A DNA stretch of 64,000 nucleotides from Microvirga tunisiensis (GCF_009296175.1 NZ_VOSK01000003.1:62001-126000), one strand, 5' to 3'. Shown: positions 16,142 to 25,228, counted from the stretch's first letter. The notes: generated by a model not told the origin, from the letters alone. Made by a program: numbers and translations.

Positions 16142-17341
16142 ATGATCGTTGCCCGTGGCATGACATACCGGCTTTACCCGACACAAACCCAGGCGGAAGC
16201 GCTTAGCCGCTTCGCGGGAACATGCCGGGCCGTCTATAATGCCGCTCTGGAACAAAGAACACATTATTGGCGCCCGTTTCTACGTGCCCACGGAAAGCAC
16301 ATTTCGTTCGCGTCCCAGGGCCGGGAATTGACACAACTTCGTGCCAGCTTCGACTGGATCGAAGCCTGCCCGATAGATTGTCAACAGCAGGCACTGCGCG
16401 ATCTCGATCAGGCATTCACGAATTTTTTTGCCGGTCGCGCTGGATATCCACGGCCACGACGCAAGCATGCGAACGTGAGCATCCGGTTCCCTTCTTGCCG
16501 GCTGACAGTCAAACGCTTAAACCGGCGCAACGCCACCATACGAGTTCCAAAGCTCGGACGGATCCGCTTTCGTCTGTCGCGGCCGCTTCAAGGGCATGTC
16601 GCTAATGCGACGATCTCGAGGGATCCGCTCGGTTGGCGCGTGACGTTTGTAACGCACGTCGAAATCGACACGCCCCCTGCCGCGGATCGGATAGTCGGCA
16701 TCGACCGTGGCGTGACCTGCTCGACGGCAACCTCTGACGGGGAAATGCCCTTCTTTCCGCGCGAGGCCATCACTGTCTCAGAGGCTAAAGCGCGAGCCCA
16801 TCAGTTGACTGCCTCGAAGCGTTGCAACGGTTCGCACCGCCGCGCCAAAGCATTAAAGTTCGCCGCGCGACAGCGCGCACGGGCGGCCCGACAGCGCAAG
16901 CATGCGAACCACGTGGAGACAACTCGTATCGCGCGGCGCTATCACACCGTCGTTCTCGAGGACCTGCGCATAAAGAACATGACGCGCACGGCCCGCGGAA
17001 CCCTCGAAGAGCCCGGCAGGAACATAAAGCAGAAAGCTAAGCTTAACCGCTCCATCCTTGATACGGGATGGGGCCAATACGAAACACTTCTTACCTACAA
17101 AGTCGCAGAACGAGCCGGGACGCTCATCCTTGTTCCGGCCCGGAATACCTCCCGACGCTGCCCAGAATGCGGGCATGTCAGCGCACGAAATCGCGAAACC
17201 CAAGCGCTCTTTCGATGTGTTGAATGCGGTCACAAGGCCCATGCCGACGTGAACGCTGCCATCAACATCCTCCGGGCCGGAACGCGGCCGTCGCGGGGCG
17301 AAAGCTCTGCGCGAAAATCTCGCGCGGCACCTGCCACGTGA
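16142..17341 (+). CDS. tnpB: TnpB-family RNA-guided nuclease (IS200/IS605 accessory)
   Basis: 399 residues with an intact RuvC-type active site: Asp in VGIDRGVT (about 190), Glu in VVLEDLRIKN (about 270), Asp in HADVNAAINIL (about 371). A zinc ribbon CPECGHVS...FRCVECGH lies in between. The N-terminal HTH and wedge region (TYRLYPTQTQAEALSRFAG) is complete. TnpB is guided by an RNA transcribed from the element's right end and cuts matching DNA. No tnpA is present, so this is an IS1341-type element that would need transposase in trans. Confidence 0.92.
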   Translation: MIVARGMTYRLYPTQTQAEALSRFAGTCRAVYNAALEQRTHYWRPFLRAHGKHISFASQGRELTQLRASFDWIEACPIDCQQQALRDLDQAFTNFFAGRAGYPRPRRKHANVSIRFPSCRLTVKRLNRRNATIRVPKLGRIRFRLSRPLQGHVANATISRDPLGWRVTFVTHVEIDTPPAADRIVGIDRGVTCSTATSDGEMPFFPREAITVSEAKARAHQLTASKRCNGSHRRAKALKFAARQRARAARQRKHANHVETTRIARRYHTVVLEDLRIKNMTRTARGTLEEPGRNIKQKAKLNRSILDTGWGQYETLLTYKVAERAGTLILVPARNTSRRCPECGHVSARNRETQALFRCVECGHKAHADVNAAINILRAGTRPSRGESSARKSRAAPAT

Positions 17342-17349
17342 AAAAATCG

Positions 17350-17367
17350 CCCCTCCTTCAGGAGGGG
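17350..17367 (+). ncRNA. Right-end hairpin / 3' part of the tnpB omega RNA
   Basis: A perfect hairpin CCCCTCC-TTCA-GGAGGGG starts 8 bp after the tnpB stop. In tnpB elements the right-end hairpin is the 3' scaffold of the guide (omega) RNA, with the guide beginning just beyond the element end. Here the guide would start near 17368-17375. The hairpin is seen directly; its RNA role is by family analogy. Confidence 0.6.
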
Positions 17368-17521
17368 AGAAGACGTTAATACCAAACGCCTGCCTCTGAT
17401 GCTCCGGGCTACCCTCTTCATGCCGGATGCCCTGTTTTCGACCGACGATTGACCTCCACCCCCTTGGATTGCGAACAACAAAGCGGATATCAGATGAGGA
17501 GTAGCGCCCAAAGGAACTCTT

Positions 17522-17881
17522 ATGGACCTCATTCCCGAAGACCTTCGCCAGGTCCTGATCGCCAACGGCCAGGCCTCTCAGGACGGGACGAAGAGTGACC
17601 ACATTCCCGTCGTCAAATTGTTCATGCCGGATAGCCAGGCAACTTGGCTCATCACGGAGCTGAAGCCAAGCGACCCGGATTTGGCGTATGGCCTCGCGGA
17701 TCTAGGCATGGGTGCCCCGGAGAGCGGTTGGTTCCGCCTCTCCGACATCATCGCACAGCGGGGCGTCCTGAATCTCCCCATCAAGCGAGATCCGTATTTC
17801 CGTGCCGATCGGCCGCTGAGCGCCTACGAGGCTGCAGCAATCGTGGCCGGGCGGATAGTGACCCTTCCACCAAACAAGTAG
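17522..17881 (+). CDS. DUF2958 protein
   Basis: 119 residues matching the DUF2958 pattern: IPVVKLFMPDSQATWLITEL, DLAYGLADLGMGAPESGWFRLSDI and LPIKRDPYFRADRPL. DUF2958 proteins are common on plasmids and integrative elements of alphaproteobacteria, function unknown. AGGAACT precedes the ATG. A rho-independent terminator follows at 17909-17937, so it is likely monocistronic. Confidence 0.85.
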   Translation: MDLIPEDLRQVLIANGQASQDGTKSDHIPVVKLFMPDSQATWLITELKPSDPDLAYGLADLGMGAPESGWFRLSDIIAQRGVLNLPIKRDPYFRADRPLSAYEAAAIVAGRIVTLPPNK

Positions 17882-17908
17882 GCCGGCTAGCCATCAAGAA
17901 GCCCAGAG

Positions 17909-17937
17909 GGCCGTCATCTCGCGATGACGGCCTTTTT
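17909..17937 (+). terminator. Rho-independent terminator after the DUF2958 gene
   Basis: Perfect 9-bp stem GGCCGTCAT / ATGACGGCC with a 6-base loop followed by TTTTT. It starts 28 bp after the DUF2958 stop. Confidence 0.85.
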
Positions 17938-18034
17938 CATTGTCCGGGTGATCAGGGCCCAACACGATCGCGGCCGACCCCGGCCTCCCTTCCCGATTTT
18001 AAGCGATGAAGTCTCTCCACCTCGCGAGGTGGAA

Positions 18035-18286
18035 ATGAAACCGACAGCCTCACAAACCCCGATGGAGACCCCCTCGATGGTCCGCTCGATCATGACCCGT
18101 GAAGACGCCCTCGCGATCAAAAACCGCTGGCACGATACCTGCCGCCGCTACAACGAGGGAAACGCATCTGGTGCAGACATGTCGCTCGCTTTCGCCGACG
18201 CGGCCAGGGCCGTGCAGCAGGCTGAGCGCGATGGAGCAGATATGACGGATGTCCGGAAAGAGCACCCAGCACTGTTCTCGGCCTAG
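18035..18286 (+). CDS. Hypothetical small protein
   Basis: 83 residues from ATG 18035, preceded by GAGGTGG; ATG 18062 is an alternative. It contains MTREDALAIKNRWHDTCRRY and an Ala-rich helix with FADAARAVQQAERDGADM. Predicted all-helical, not recognised. First of a run of same-strand small plasmid-type genes. Confidence 0.65.
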   Translation: MKPTASQTPMETPSMVRSIMTREDALAIKNRWHDTCRRYNEGNASGADMSLAFADAARAVQQAERDGADMTDVRKEHPALFSA

Positions 18287-18333
18287 CGTGCAGAACCCTT
18301 CAGCATCCAAATCCCTTCAAAGGATCTCCTGTC

Positions 18334-18522
18334 ATGAAGCAGAGACCGACACGTGAACAGATCGTGGCCATCAAACGCCTCTACGATCGTAGCCCAGACG
18401 GATCTCCCTCCTATCTCGCCTTTCGCCGCCGGTTTGAGCACTTCCCGTCGGTCGATTGCTTGGGCGCCAGGTGGTGCAATATGTTCATCGGCATCGAAGC
18501 CGACGGCTACACCCATTCTTGA
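18334..18522 (+). CDS. Hypothetical small protein
   Basis: 62 residues with AGGATCTCCTGTC before the ATG. It has REQIVAIKRLYDRSPDG and a Trp/Cys-containing end CLGARWCNMFIGIEADG. Same orientation as neighbours with a 47-bp gap. Not recognised. Confidence 0.6.
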   Translation: MKQRPTREQIVAIKRLYDRSPDGSPSYLAFRRRFEHFPSVDCLGARWCNMFIGIEADGYTHS

Positions 18523-18554
18523 ACCTCTTCTGCATTCTCACCTTCGAGGTTCAC

Positions 18555-19091
18555 TTGCCTACGGATACCTACTCCCGCTTCCGGGATATCCCGCAACTGA
18601 CAGCCAACGGCCGCTACTCTGTCGATCTCTCCTGGGGCGACCTGTTCGAGGACCTAGCCCGATGGGAACGGGCACCTGGCGGTGTCGAATACGAACCCGA
18701 CTTTCAACGCGGTCACGTTTGGTCTGAAGGCCAGCAAGTGGCTTTCGTTGAATTCGCACTGCGCGGGGGTCTGGATCGCTCCTCCAGGCATCTCCTATTC
18801 AATTGCGTCGATTGGGATGGCGATTGCAAGTCACCGATCCAACTCGTTGACGGACTTCAGCGCCTGACGGCCACAAAAGCATTTCTCAGTGGGAAGATCC
18901 GCGCTTTCGGACGCCGCTACCATGAATTCCAGGATCGATTGCCGCGCAGCATTCGGTTCACGGCTCACGTAAATGATCTGCCGACCCGCTCCGCTGTGCT
19001 GAATTGGTACCTCGAGCTCAACGCCGGTGGCATTGCTCATTCTCCAGAGGAGATCGAGCGCGTCCGAGAGTTGCTTCACCAAGCCAGCTAA
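18555..19091 (+). CDS. Short DUF262 (GmrSD N-domain / ParB-like) protein
   Basis: 178 residues from a probable TTG start at 18555 (GAGG upstream; an ATG at 18456 would overlap the previous gene). Residues about 35-110 carry the DUF262 signature YEPDFQRGHVWSEGQQVAFVEF...LVDGLQRLTATKAFL, with the DGLQRL nucleotide-binding motif. DUF262 is the NTP-sensing N-domain of GmrSD-type modified-DNA endonucleases, but no nuclease C-domain is present. It therefore may act with another subunit or as a regulator. Confidence 0.75.
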   Translation: MPTDTYSRFRDIPQLTANGRYSVDLSWGDLFEDLARWERAPGGVEYEPDFQRGHVWSEGQQVAFVEFALRGGLDRSSRHLLFNCVDWDGDCKSPIQLVDGLQRLTATKAFLSGKIRAFGRRYHEFQDRLPRSIRFTAHVNDLPTRSAVLNWYLELNAGGIAHSPEEIERVRELLHQAS

Positions 19092-19113
19092 CCGCCCGAT
19101 AGGGAACCCTCAC

Positions 19114-20187
19114 ATGACCTTTACATCCTCTGCAGGCCTTGGCCGCGGACAGATGGAGCTCGCCTTCGATCCGGCTCCGATTCCGGTGGTCGAGCACCCT
19201 CCCGAAATCCAGCCCGATCTATCGAGCTATGATGCAATCGTGGTGGCAGCTTCTGGTGGCAAGGATTCGGTATCGTGCCTGTTAGCATGCATCGAGAACG
19301 GCGCGCCGTTGGAGCGCATAGAGCTATGGCACCACGACGTTGACGGGAGAGAAGGATCGGCATTGTTCGACTGGCCAGTGACACGTTCTTACGTTTCTGC
19401 ACTCGCCAAAGCCTTTGACCTCCCCTTGTACTTCTCCTGGAAGCAGGGCGGTCTTGAACGAGAAATGCTCCGCGAAAATGCTAGAACTGCGCCAATATCT
19501 TTCCAAACACCTGAAGGTGAGATAAGAAGTGTAGGCGGAGTTTCCGGAAAGCTCGGGACGCGCCTGCAGTTCCCCCAGGTTTCAGCAGATTTGACAACTC
19601 GTTTTTGCAGCGCATACGCCAAAATCGACGTCTCTTCCGCTGCAATATGCAATCAGGACCGCTTCTTAGGCAAGAAAACTCTCTTCGTTACTGGCGAACG
19701 AGCCCAAGAAAGCTCTGCACGAGCGCGCTATAAGACATTCGAACCACATCGCACGGATCGTCGGGACGGTACCCGGCGCAACCGACATGTCGATCACTGG
19801 CGGCCTATTCATGGCTGGGATGAGCGCCAGGTTTGGGAGATCATTGAGCGACACAGGGTAGCGCCTCATCCTGCTTACGACGCTGGCTTCGGCAGGGTTT
19901 CGTGCATGAATTGCATCTTTGCCTCGCCGGCTCAATTAAGTACGATCCTTAAGTTCGCACCTCATAAATTCATGCCGATCGCCAATTACGAGAAGCAGTT
20001 CGGCAAGACAATCCACCGGACCCTGACCGTTCTCGAACGTGCTGCGAAGGGCACACCCTACGAGGCTGCGAATGAGTACACGATGGGTCGCTGCCTCTCT
20101 GAGCATTTCGACGAACCTATCATCCTGGAGCCCGGGCAATGGCGCTTGCCCGCAGGAGCCTTCGGCGAGAACGCGGGACCGACTTAA
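19114..20187 (+). CDS. PAPS-reductase-family (ATP pyrophosphatase) protein
   Basis: 357 residues from ATG 19114. The PP-loop VVAASGGKDSVSCLL at about 48-60 and the downstream WHHDVDGREG identify a phosphoadenosine-phosphosulfate reductase/adenylyl-transferring fold. A Cys-containing region GRVSCMNCIFASPAQL near 270 could hold a metal site. Unlike sulfate-assimilation enzymes it sits among plasmid genes, 22 bp after the DUF262 gene. Related proteins occur in DNA phosphorothioation (DndC), but no other dnd gene is present. The role is open. Confidence 0.8.
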   Translation: MTFTSSAGLGRGQMELAFDPAPIPVVEHPPEIQPDLSSYDAIVVAASGGKDSVSCLLACIENGAPLERIELWHHDVDGREGSALFDWPVTRSYVSALAKAFDLPLYFSWKQGGLEREMLRENARTAPISFQTPEGEIRSVGGVSGKLGTRLQFPQVSADLTTRFCSAYAKIDVSSAAICNQDRFLGKKTLFVTGERAQESSARARYKTFEPHRTDRRDGTRRNRHVDHWRPIHGWDERQVWEIIERHRVAPHPAYDAGFGRVSCMNCIFASPAQLSTILKFAPHKFMPIANYEKQFGKTIHRTLTVLERAAKGTPYEAANEYTMGRCLSEHFDEPIILEPGQWRLPAGAFGENAGPT

Positions 20188-20278
20188 CGGTCTTTACAAG
20201 CTGGATGCTGTAAAATGCAGACTTGCGGCCCGGGAAATAGATTCTCGGTCCGCCGGACATGGTCCAGTAGGAGTGCCG

Positions 20279-20551
20279 ATGGCTAAGGAAACCGCTTTGC
20301 TGAAAGCCTACGAGCGTATGCTGGAGACGCAGGATCACAAGAAGCGCCTTGCCCCGGACCGTCTCGTCACGCTGATCGCGGACGCGCCATGGATCGAGGC
20401 TGTAAGCGCCCATACGGAAGCCCGTCAGGCATTCTTGGAGGCTGCGATAACCTTCTGTGCCTCTATCCGTAACCCTGAACCTAAGGGCTCCCGGCGTGCT
20501 GCCCGAAAAGACCGCTTCACTGAAAACGGTCGAGAAGAGCGCGTATCTTGA
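20279..20551 (+). CDS. Hypothetical small protein
   Basis: 90 residues from ATG 20279 with AGGAG 6 bp upstream. Helical, containing LLKAYERMLETQDHKKRLAPDRLVTLI and a basic C-terminal tail (RRAARKDRF). Not recognised; a palindromic terminator-like element covers its stop. Confidence 0.6.
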   Translation: MAKETALLKAYERMLETQDHKKRLAPDRLVTLIADAPWIEAVSAHTEARQAFLEAAITFCASIRNPEPKGSRRAARKDRFTENGREERVS

Positions 20552-20732
20552 CCGCGATATCGCGGTCTTCCGGTTTTTCGCACGGATCGATTGACCGCCG
20601 GCGTCCATTTCCGTACTGAACAGCAAGGATCGGATCGTTCCCATCCGGTGCCGACTGTAGGAAGAAGTCCGACCATTCACTGTGCCTATGGGTCGTGACT
20701 TTGATCCAAGTGATGCGGTCCGCTGCAGCCAT
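20517..20732 (-). CDS. Possible small protein, antisense-ended
   Basis: 71 residues on the minus strand, starting ATG 20732 and reading MAAADRITWIKVTTHRHSEW...ILAVQYGNGRRRSIDP. Composition is balanced and protein-like. It overlaps the end of the plus-strand 20279 gene by 35 bp. The remainder up to 21000 shows no other convincing gene. Not recognised; it could be a chance frame. Confidence 0.4.
   Translation of the reverse strand: MAAADRITWIKVTTHRHSEWSDFFLQSAPDGNDPILAVQYGNGRRRSIDPCEKPEDRDIAVKIRALLDRFQ
20550..20567. terminator. Palindrome between convergent genes
   Basis: A perfect 18-bp palindrome GACCGCGATATCGCGGTC is followed on the plus strand by TTCCGGTTTTT. It overlaps the stop of the 20279 gene and the end of the minus-strand frame. 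It may act as a terminator, although the perfect palindrome leaves no loop. Confidence 0.45.
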
Positions 20733-21000
20733 CCGATCCAACCCGAATCTCTTTCGAAATCATCCAACTCTTATCAAACCTCGAGTTTCCTCAGAGGATC
20801 TGTTCCCATTATCCCCGCCGATTTTTTGCCGGCCGTAGTCCTTGACCTCCTTTTCATGCGCTCCGAACCCCAACAGTCACAGTTGGCGGAAACAGCCAGA
20901 TCCTTCGGAGCGTGAGCCTTGGACAGGCAGTCCATTGTCCAAATCCCTAGAAAAACCGTGCTTTGCGCATCGCGCAGCAATGCCTTGCGAGTGACTATCA

Positions 21001-21612
21001 ATGATCACCAGATCCTATCGCGTCCAGGTCAGGGACGCTGACCAGCAAGTCCACGACGAGACCGTGGAGGTCGAGAGCGAGGAGTGTAACTCCATGCTCG
21101 ATGATGCCCTTGAGGCTGGCCAAGCCGCATGCAAGAGCGTTGCAGCCAGCCAGACGGACTTTGATGCCTTCGATAATGACAGCGCCTATCTCGAAACCAT
21201 CGACAGGCGGGCTGGGGCCTGCATTGTCGAAAACATCTCCAAGGTCGGCACCCCTGTCCGCTTCAGCGTCTATGGACTCTACAGCAACGACGGCGGCGCC
21301 TGGTCCGACTGTGTCTTCGGCGTCGACCACGAGGACGCGATGTTCGATGCCAAGTGGCAAATGGCCGAGAACCAGGGAAGCTCCGTTGAACGGGACGGTC
21401 TTGAAGACTTCCTCGACACAATGGAAGGTATCGAAATAACGGACTGCATCCCAGAACCAGTCACAAAGGATGAGCTCGCCGACGCCGCTAAGGATGTTGT
21501 CCTCGCCTTCGACGCCAAACAGCCCGTCACCGAGGCTGTCGGCCGCCTCCGCGATATGCTCAAGCAGCTCGGCGTGGAACTAGAACGTCCGACGGTGACC
21601 CATGGCGCGTAA
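21001..21612 (+). CDS. Hypothetical acidic protein
   Basis: 203 residues, acidic, with YRVQVRDADQQVHDETVEVE at the start and a C-terminal helical part AKDVVLAFDAKQPVTEAVGRL. Probable cytoplasmic plasmid protein, not recognised. It overlaps the next gene by 11 bp (ATGGCGCGTAAG), indicating translational coupling. Confidence 0.7.
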   Translation: MITRSYRVQVRDADQQVHDETVEVESEECNSMLDDALEAGQAACKSVAASQTDFDAFDNDSAYLETIDRRAGACIVENISKVGTPVRFSVYGLYSNDGGAWSDCVFGVDHEDAMFDAKWQMAENQGSSVERDGLEDFLDTMEGIEITDCIPEPVTKDELADAAKDVVLAFDAKQPVTEAVGRLRDMLKQLGVELERPTVTHGA

Positions 21613-22303
21613 GAGAGCGGAATCCCCATCTCCGCCGCCCACGCCGCGCCAGTCAGACATCTTCGCAGACATCCTGATCCGCAATAGGATTGTCACCGAA
21701 TTCACCCTCGAGCTCAACTGGGGCGCGCTCAGAGACCCAGATTGCAAATCCAAGTCTCGGCTACTGCAATGGCCTCTGACCTATATCGGCGTCGCCCGCG
21801 GCGGCCCACTGCTCAAACTTGCGTCCCATCAGCTGGCGGAACATCCCTTCGTCCTAAAGGTCGCCGAACTCACGGGCCTAGGTCCCGTCCTCGATGAGGA
21901 CGACAATCACCGCCAGTACCATCACGCCGTGGATCTCTCTACCGACGACGACTGGCGCGAGCTGCTCGAAACCCGGCATCTCACGACGCCTGAGCACATT
22001 GCGGGCGGGGTCGGTTTCGGGGTCTCCTACGGCTATCTCTCAACCGTAAACGCCCGTCACGTTCTCAAAGCCGCCCAAATCCCGGAGCCCGACGGACGAT
22101 CTGAACAGCTCCTACTGGGGACAAGCATGAGCCCCTCCAAAAGCGAGCGGCGATACATCCCGAACTTCTCAGGCCATTCATTCGATCGGTTATGGATGGC
22201 CATCCATGGATTGGAGAATGGCTGGCTGTGTCATGACCAGGGCGGCCATCTGAAACTCACCACGAAAACAATTCAGGCACGAGGCTTGCCCGCACTTGCC
22301 TAA
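21602..22303 (+). CDS. Hypothetical protein
   Basis: 233 residues. After a Pro-rich start (ESPSPPPTPRQSD) it has FTLELNWGALRDPDCKSKSRLLQWPL and ends with a helix-rich LWMAIHGLENGWLCHD. Not recognised. Coupled to the upstream gene by overlap. Probable member of an accessory plasmid gene set. Confidence 0.68.
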   Translation: MARKRAESPSPPPTPRQSDIFADILIRNRIVTEFTLELNWGALRDPDCKSKSRLLQWPLTYIGVARGGPLLKLASHQLAEHPFVLKVAELTGLGPVLDEDDNHRQYHHAVDLSTDDDWRELLETRHLTTPEHIAGGVGFGVSYGYLSTVNARHVLKAAQIPEPDGRSEQLLLGTSMSPSKSERRYIPNFSGHSFDRLWMAIHGLENGWLCHDQGGHLKLTTKTIQARGLPALA

Positions 22304-22472
22304 TCCGGCCTCATTGACGGGCACAGGCCCGAGGATATCCCTAATCTGATTGCGGGTATCCCGCCTAGTCTCCGTCATCTCGGGCCCAATCAGATTCCTA
22401 CCCACCACAATCCTGCATCACCCGCTGGCGTCGCCATTGGGAGAGCGGGCCTTTGCACGAAGGTCATTATCC

Positions 22473-23270
22473 ATGTCGAAGCTGACGAAAGAGGAGGCCA
22501 GGCGCCACGCAGAAGCCGAGGAGCTTCTCAAGAAGGACAAACTCTCCCTCGACGAGCGCCTGTTCGTACTTGAGCATTGGCACGAGGGGGCTCGTCACAT
22601 CAACTCCGTGGCGGGAGCCTTCTTTACGCCATTGGATCTCGCTCGCGACTTCGCGGTGGAGGTCCCCGGACGCAAGATCATCGACCTCTGCGCGGGCATC
22701 GGCCGCCTCGCCTTCATGGTTCAGAACGGCTGCTCCGACGAGTACGAGATTACCTGTATCGAGCAGAACCCTGATTACATCGCCGTCGGGCGCAAACTCC
22801 TCCCGGACGCCACTTGGATCTGCATGGACGTGTTCGACCTTCCCAAGAAGGGATTGGGCCGGTTCGACGCCGCGATCAGCAACCCGCCGTTCGGGGCCAC
22901 GCCTCGCGGCCGCTCGCAAAGCCCACGCTATACCGGCTCGCTCTTCGAATACCACGTCATCGACATCGCCTCGGACCTCGCCCGCTTCGGAACCTTCATC
23001 ATTCCCCAAGGGTCCGCGCCATTCCGTTACAGCGGATGCTCCGCGTTCCGGCACGAGGAATCGGAGTCCTACAAAGTCTTCCAGCGCACCACGGGTATCG
23101 CGCTCGGAGCCAACTGCGGCCTCGATACCTCTGGCTACCGCAAGCAGTGGCGCGGCGCTTCTCCGATGGTTGAGATCGTGACTGCTGACTTTGGCGAGGT
23201 GCAGGCCGCCCGTCGAGCTCAGTCGCAGGACCTTTTCAGTCTCACGCTCGATCCATCCATCGCCGCTTGA
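22473..23270 (+). CDS. Orphan DNA methyltransferase (NPPF type)
   Basis: 265 residues from ATG 22473. SAM-binding motif I is IIDLCAGIGRLAF at about 70-80, the acidic loop is CIEQNPDYIAVGR, and catalytic motif IV is AISNPPFGA near 140. The NPPF motif marks amino-methyltransferases acting on adenine. No restriction gene is adjacent, so it is an orphan that may alter host regulation or protect the plasmid from host restriction. Confidence 0.85.
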   Translation: MSKLTKEEARRHAEAEELLKKDKLSLDERLFVLEHWHEGARHINSVAGAFFTPLDLARDFAVEVPGRKIIDLCAGIGRLAFMVQNGCSDEYEITCIEQNPDYIAVGRKLLPDATWICMDVFDLPKKGLGRFDAAISNPPFGATPRGRSQSPRYTGSLFEYHVIDIASDLARFGTFIIPQGSAPFRYSGCSAFRHEESESYKVFQRTTGIALGANCGLDTSGYRKQWRGASPMVEIVTADFGEVQAARRAQSQDLFSLTLDPSIAA

Positions 23271-23295
23271 GCCCCATCAGCAACGAAACGCACCC

Positions 23296-23604
23296 ATGAT
23301 CAAATCTTTCCTCGATCTCTCCACCGAACACGTCTCGAAGACCACCGCAGATTGGCTCGACGCCCAAGGACGTCTCGCCGCCGCGTATCGCACTGACGCG
23401 GATCCCGCTCCAGCCTTCACGATTGGTGGCACGCCATACGGATGGTTCATCTCTCTGCCCGCAGCAGGCGGTGATGAGGGCAGGGGAGTTCCCGAAGATC
23501 TCCGCAAGGTCTTCGACTACGCCCGCAAGCAAGACGTTCACTTCATCCTCTTCGACCAAGCCGCCGATACCGTGGATGGCCTGGACACCTTCGAGTGGAT
23601 CTAA
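23296..23604 (+). CDS. DUF5983-like protein (copy 1)
   Basis: 102 residues from ATG 23296. The pattern LSTEHVSKTTADWLDA, YGWFISLPA, PEDLRKVFDYARKQDVHFILFDQAAD and a final Trp matches DUF5983 proteins of plasmids. The protein at 29613 has the same layout in its N-terminal half. Followed 11 bp later by another small gene. Confidence 0.7.
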   Translation: MIKSFLDLSTEHVSKTTADWLDAQGRLAAAYRTDADPAPAFTIGGTPYGWFISLPAAGGDEGRGVPEDLRKVFDYARKQDVHFILFDQAADTVDGLDTFEWI

Positions 23605-23615
23605 CTGGAGCTCCT

Positions 23616-24296
23616 ATGAACACCGCAGCAGACATACGCCAGGCGAAGCTCGAGGAATTCGTCGGACAGGCGCTCGACCTGAACATCCACTACGATACCG
23701 ACATGGACGCCTATGTGATCCCCCGGATTGCTCAGTTCGAAGAAGCTCGTGATCTCCCGCTCGGCACCTTCACGAAGCCGTCGGAATGGAAAGAGCAGCG
23801 AGCCTTTAATCAGGACCTCGCACGGCGCGTTGCATCGGGGCCACGCGGCACGTGGGCAATCGTCGTCACGAATTGCCACGATGGGAGGATCTTCTACAGT
23901 ACCCTCATCAGCGACGGCACCGGCGAGATCTCCACAGGGGGCAGTCACGACAGCTATGACACCCCGCCAGACTATCCGAAGATCTACGAGCGGATGATCG
24001 GCTACGAGATCTATCTCGCCCGCAGGGTTGTAGAAGCCCAGCGCCAGCTGGCTAGGGATCAGACTGCCATTCGCGACCATCGCCTTCAGGCCGGAATGAC
24101 CTTCAAGGACTTGATGGTCGACCACAAGAAGTTCTCGACCGCCGCCATCCAGCAGGTCGACCCCAACACCGGCCGGGTAAAGCTATTCATGACGAAACGC
24201 GGCAGCGCGCAACGCTATCAGGGCGAAGTGAGTGCCTCCAGCCTGGTCGAGAGGGCAGGGCTCAGTAAACGGGAGGATCTTCTTTCAGCCGCGTAG
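23616..24296 (+). CDS. Hypothetical protein
   Basis: 226 residues from ATG 23616, TGGAG upstream. Has DTDMDAYVIPRIAQFEEARD and the C-terminal KLFMTKRGSAQRYQGEVSAS. Predicted cytoplasmic, not recognised. Transcribed with the DUF5983-like gene. Confidence 0.65.
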   Translation: MNTAADIRQAKLEEFVGQALDLNIHYDTDMDAYVIPRIAQFEEARDLPLGTFTKPSEWKEQRAFNQDLARRVASGPRGTWAIVVTNCHDGRIFYSTLISDGTGEISTGGSHDSYDTPPDYPKIYERMIGYEIYLARRVVEAQRQLARDQTAIRDHRLQAGMTFKDLMVDHKKFSTAAIQQVDPNTGRVKLFMTKRGSAQRYQGEVSASSLVERAGLSKREDLLSAA

Positions 24297-24365
24297 CGAG
24301 ACAAAGTCAGCCAAGGGACCCAGGTGAAAAGGGGCAAGATTCAAACCCCCACAAAGGAAAATTCC

Positions 24366-24878
24366 ATGGAAACCGCTGGCGTCGCTCAATCCTCTCAGAA
24401 GCTCTACAACCGCGTGCTCGTGGTACAGGATCTTTCAGTCAAAATGGACCGTAAGGGCCGGCCCTACGCCAATTTTCGCGGAGCCTTCACGGACCGGAAG
24501 TCGGGCAAGCCCGTCACAATCTTCACTCAGGCGCTTGGTTCTGCTTACGAGCGCGTGAAAGACCATTTGGTCGAAGGTCAGGAGATCCGGGTACTCGGCG
24601 CTCACGAGCAGCGCCAGGCCGATCCCGCGAACGGCATCCTCCCGACCCGGTCGTTCCGCATCGTGAAGCTGGCCGAACCGAAAGCGAAGGCGCCTATTCA
24701 AACGGACCCCGCTACCGCCCCGGTGGAATGTCAGGTCGAGGAAACGGCTGACCAAGCACCAGTCGCCCCAGAGATTCCCCAGGAGGAGCCTGACGCAATC
24801 GCATCGGACGTCGAGCCCGAACCGCGGTCCATCGCCCTCGCGGTCCCGCTGCCTGCATCCGCCGACATGTTCGACTAA
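24366..24878 (+). CDS. OB-like single-domain protein with acidic tail (copy 1)
   Basis: 170 residues from ATG 24366. The N-terminal 80 residues (KLYNRVLVVQDLSVKMDRKG, then GSAYERVKDHLVEGQEIRVLG) resemble an OB-like nucleic-acid-binding module and align with the protein at 29150 across the same spans. A long acidic, Pro-rich tail follows, ending in ASADMFD, like the acidic tip of SSB proteins. A function in ssDNA binding is inference. Confidence 0.6.
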   Translation: METAGVAQSSQKLYNRVLVVQDLSVKMDRKGRPYANFRGAFTDRKSGKPVTIFTQALGSAYERVKDHLVEGQEIRVLGAHEQRQADPANGILPTRSFRIVKLAEPKAKAPIQTDPATAPVECQVEETADQAPVAPEIPQEEPDAIASDVEPEPRSIALAVPLPASADMFD

Positions 24879-24887
24879 CACAGCGGC

Positions 24888-24919
24888 ACCGCTCGGAACT
24901 CCACGTTCCGGGCGGTTTT
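24888..24919 (+). terminator. Rho-independent terminator
   Basis: Stem ACCGCTCGGAAC / GTTCCGGGCGGT with a small mismatch and a TTTT run, right after the OB-like gene. Confidence 0.75.
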
Positions 24920-25052
24920 CCATGAGAAACCGCCGCGTGGAACAATCCAGCTTAATCCCATTAACTACTTCTGAATTTGGCCTGCTGGGTTTCCCACGCA
25001 GCCAAGCTTTGCTGTATTCTGGCGTCTGTCGAGGAGAGAGAATCTCACTGAC

Positions 25053-25095
25053 ACGGCGGTCCTGCTTTATTGCCCCCTAAACTCGGGACCGCCGT
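25053..25095 (+). terminator. Hairpin with U-rich tail upstream of a lipoprotein gene
   Basis: Ten-base perfect stem ACGGCGGTCC / GGACCGCCGT enclosing a 23-base loop, followed by TCTCTTTCTTT. It may end a small upstream transcript or act as a leader element of the next gene. Confidence 0.45.
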
Positions 25096-25228
25096 TCTCT
25101 TTCTTTCGACCTATGGGCCCTCTGATCCGGTTTCCCTGGTTTTCAGGCCCTTTCACCAAATCGCTCGAACCCGATCAGGCGTGGTATTCTTGGCAACATC
25201 ACGTCCGACCAGGAATTTGGAATCTCCC

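Noticed and set aside
15748-16161. Minus-strand frame over the 15778 gene and tnpB start
   Set aside because: Poor composition and no ribosome-binding site; it runs across the tnpB left end.
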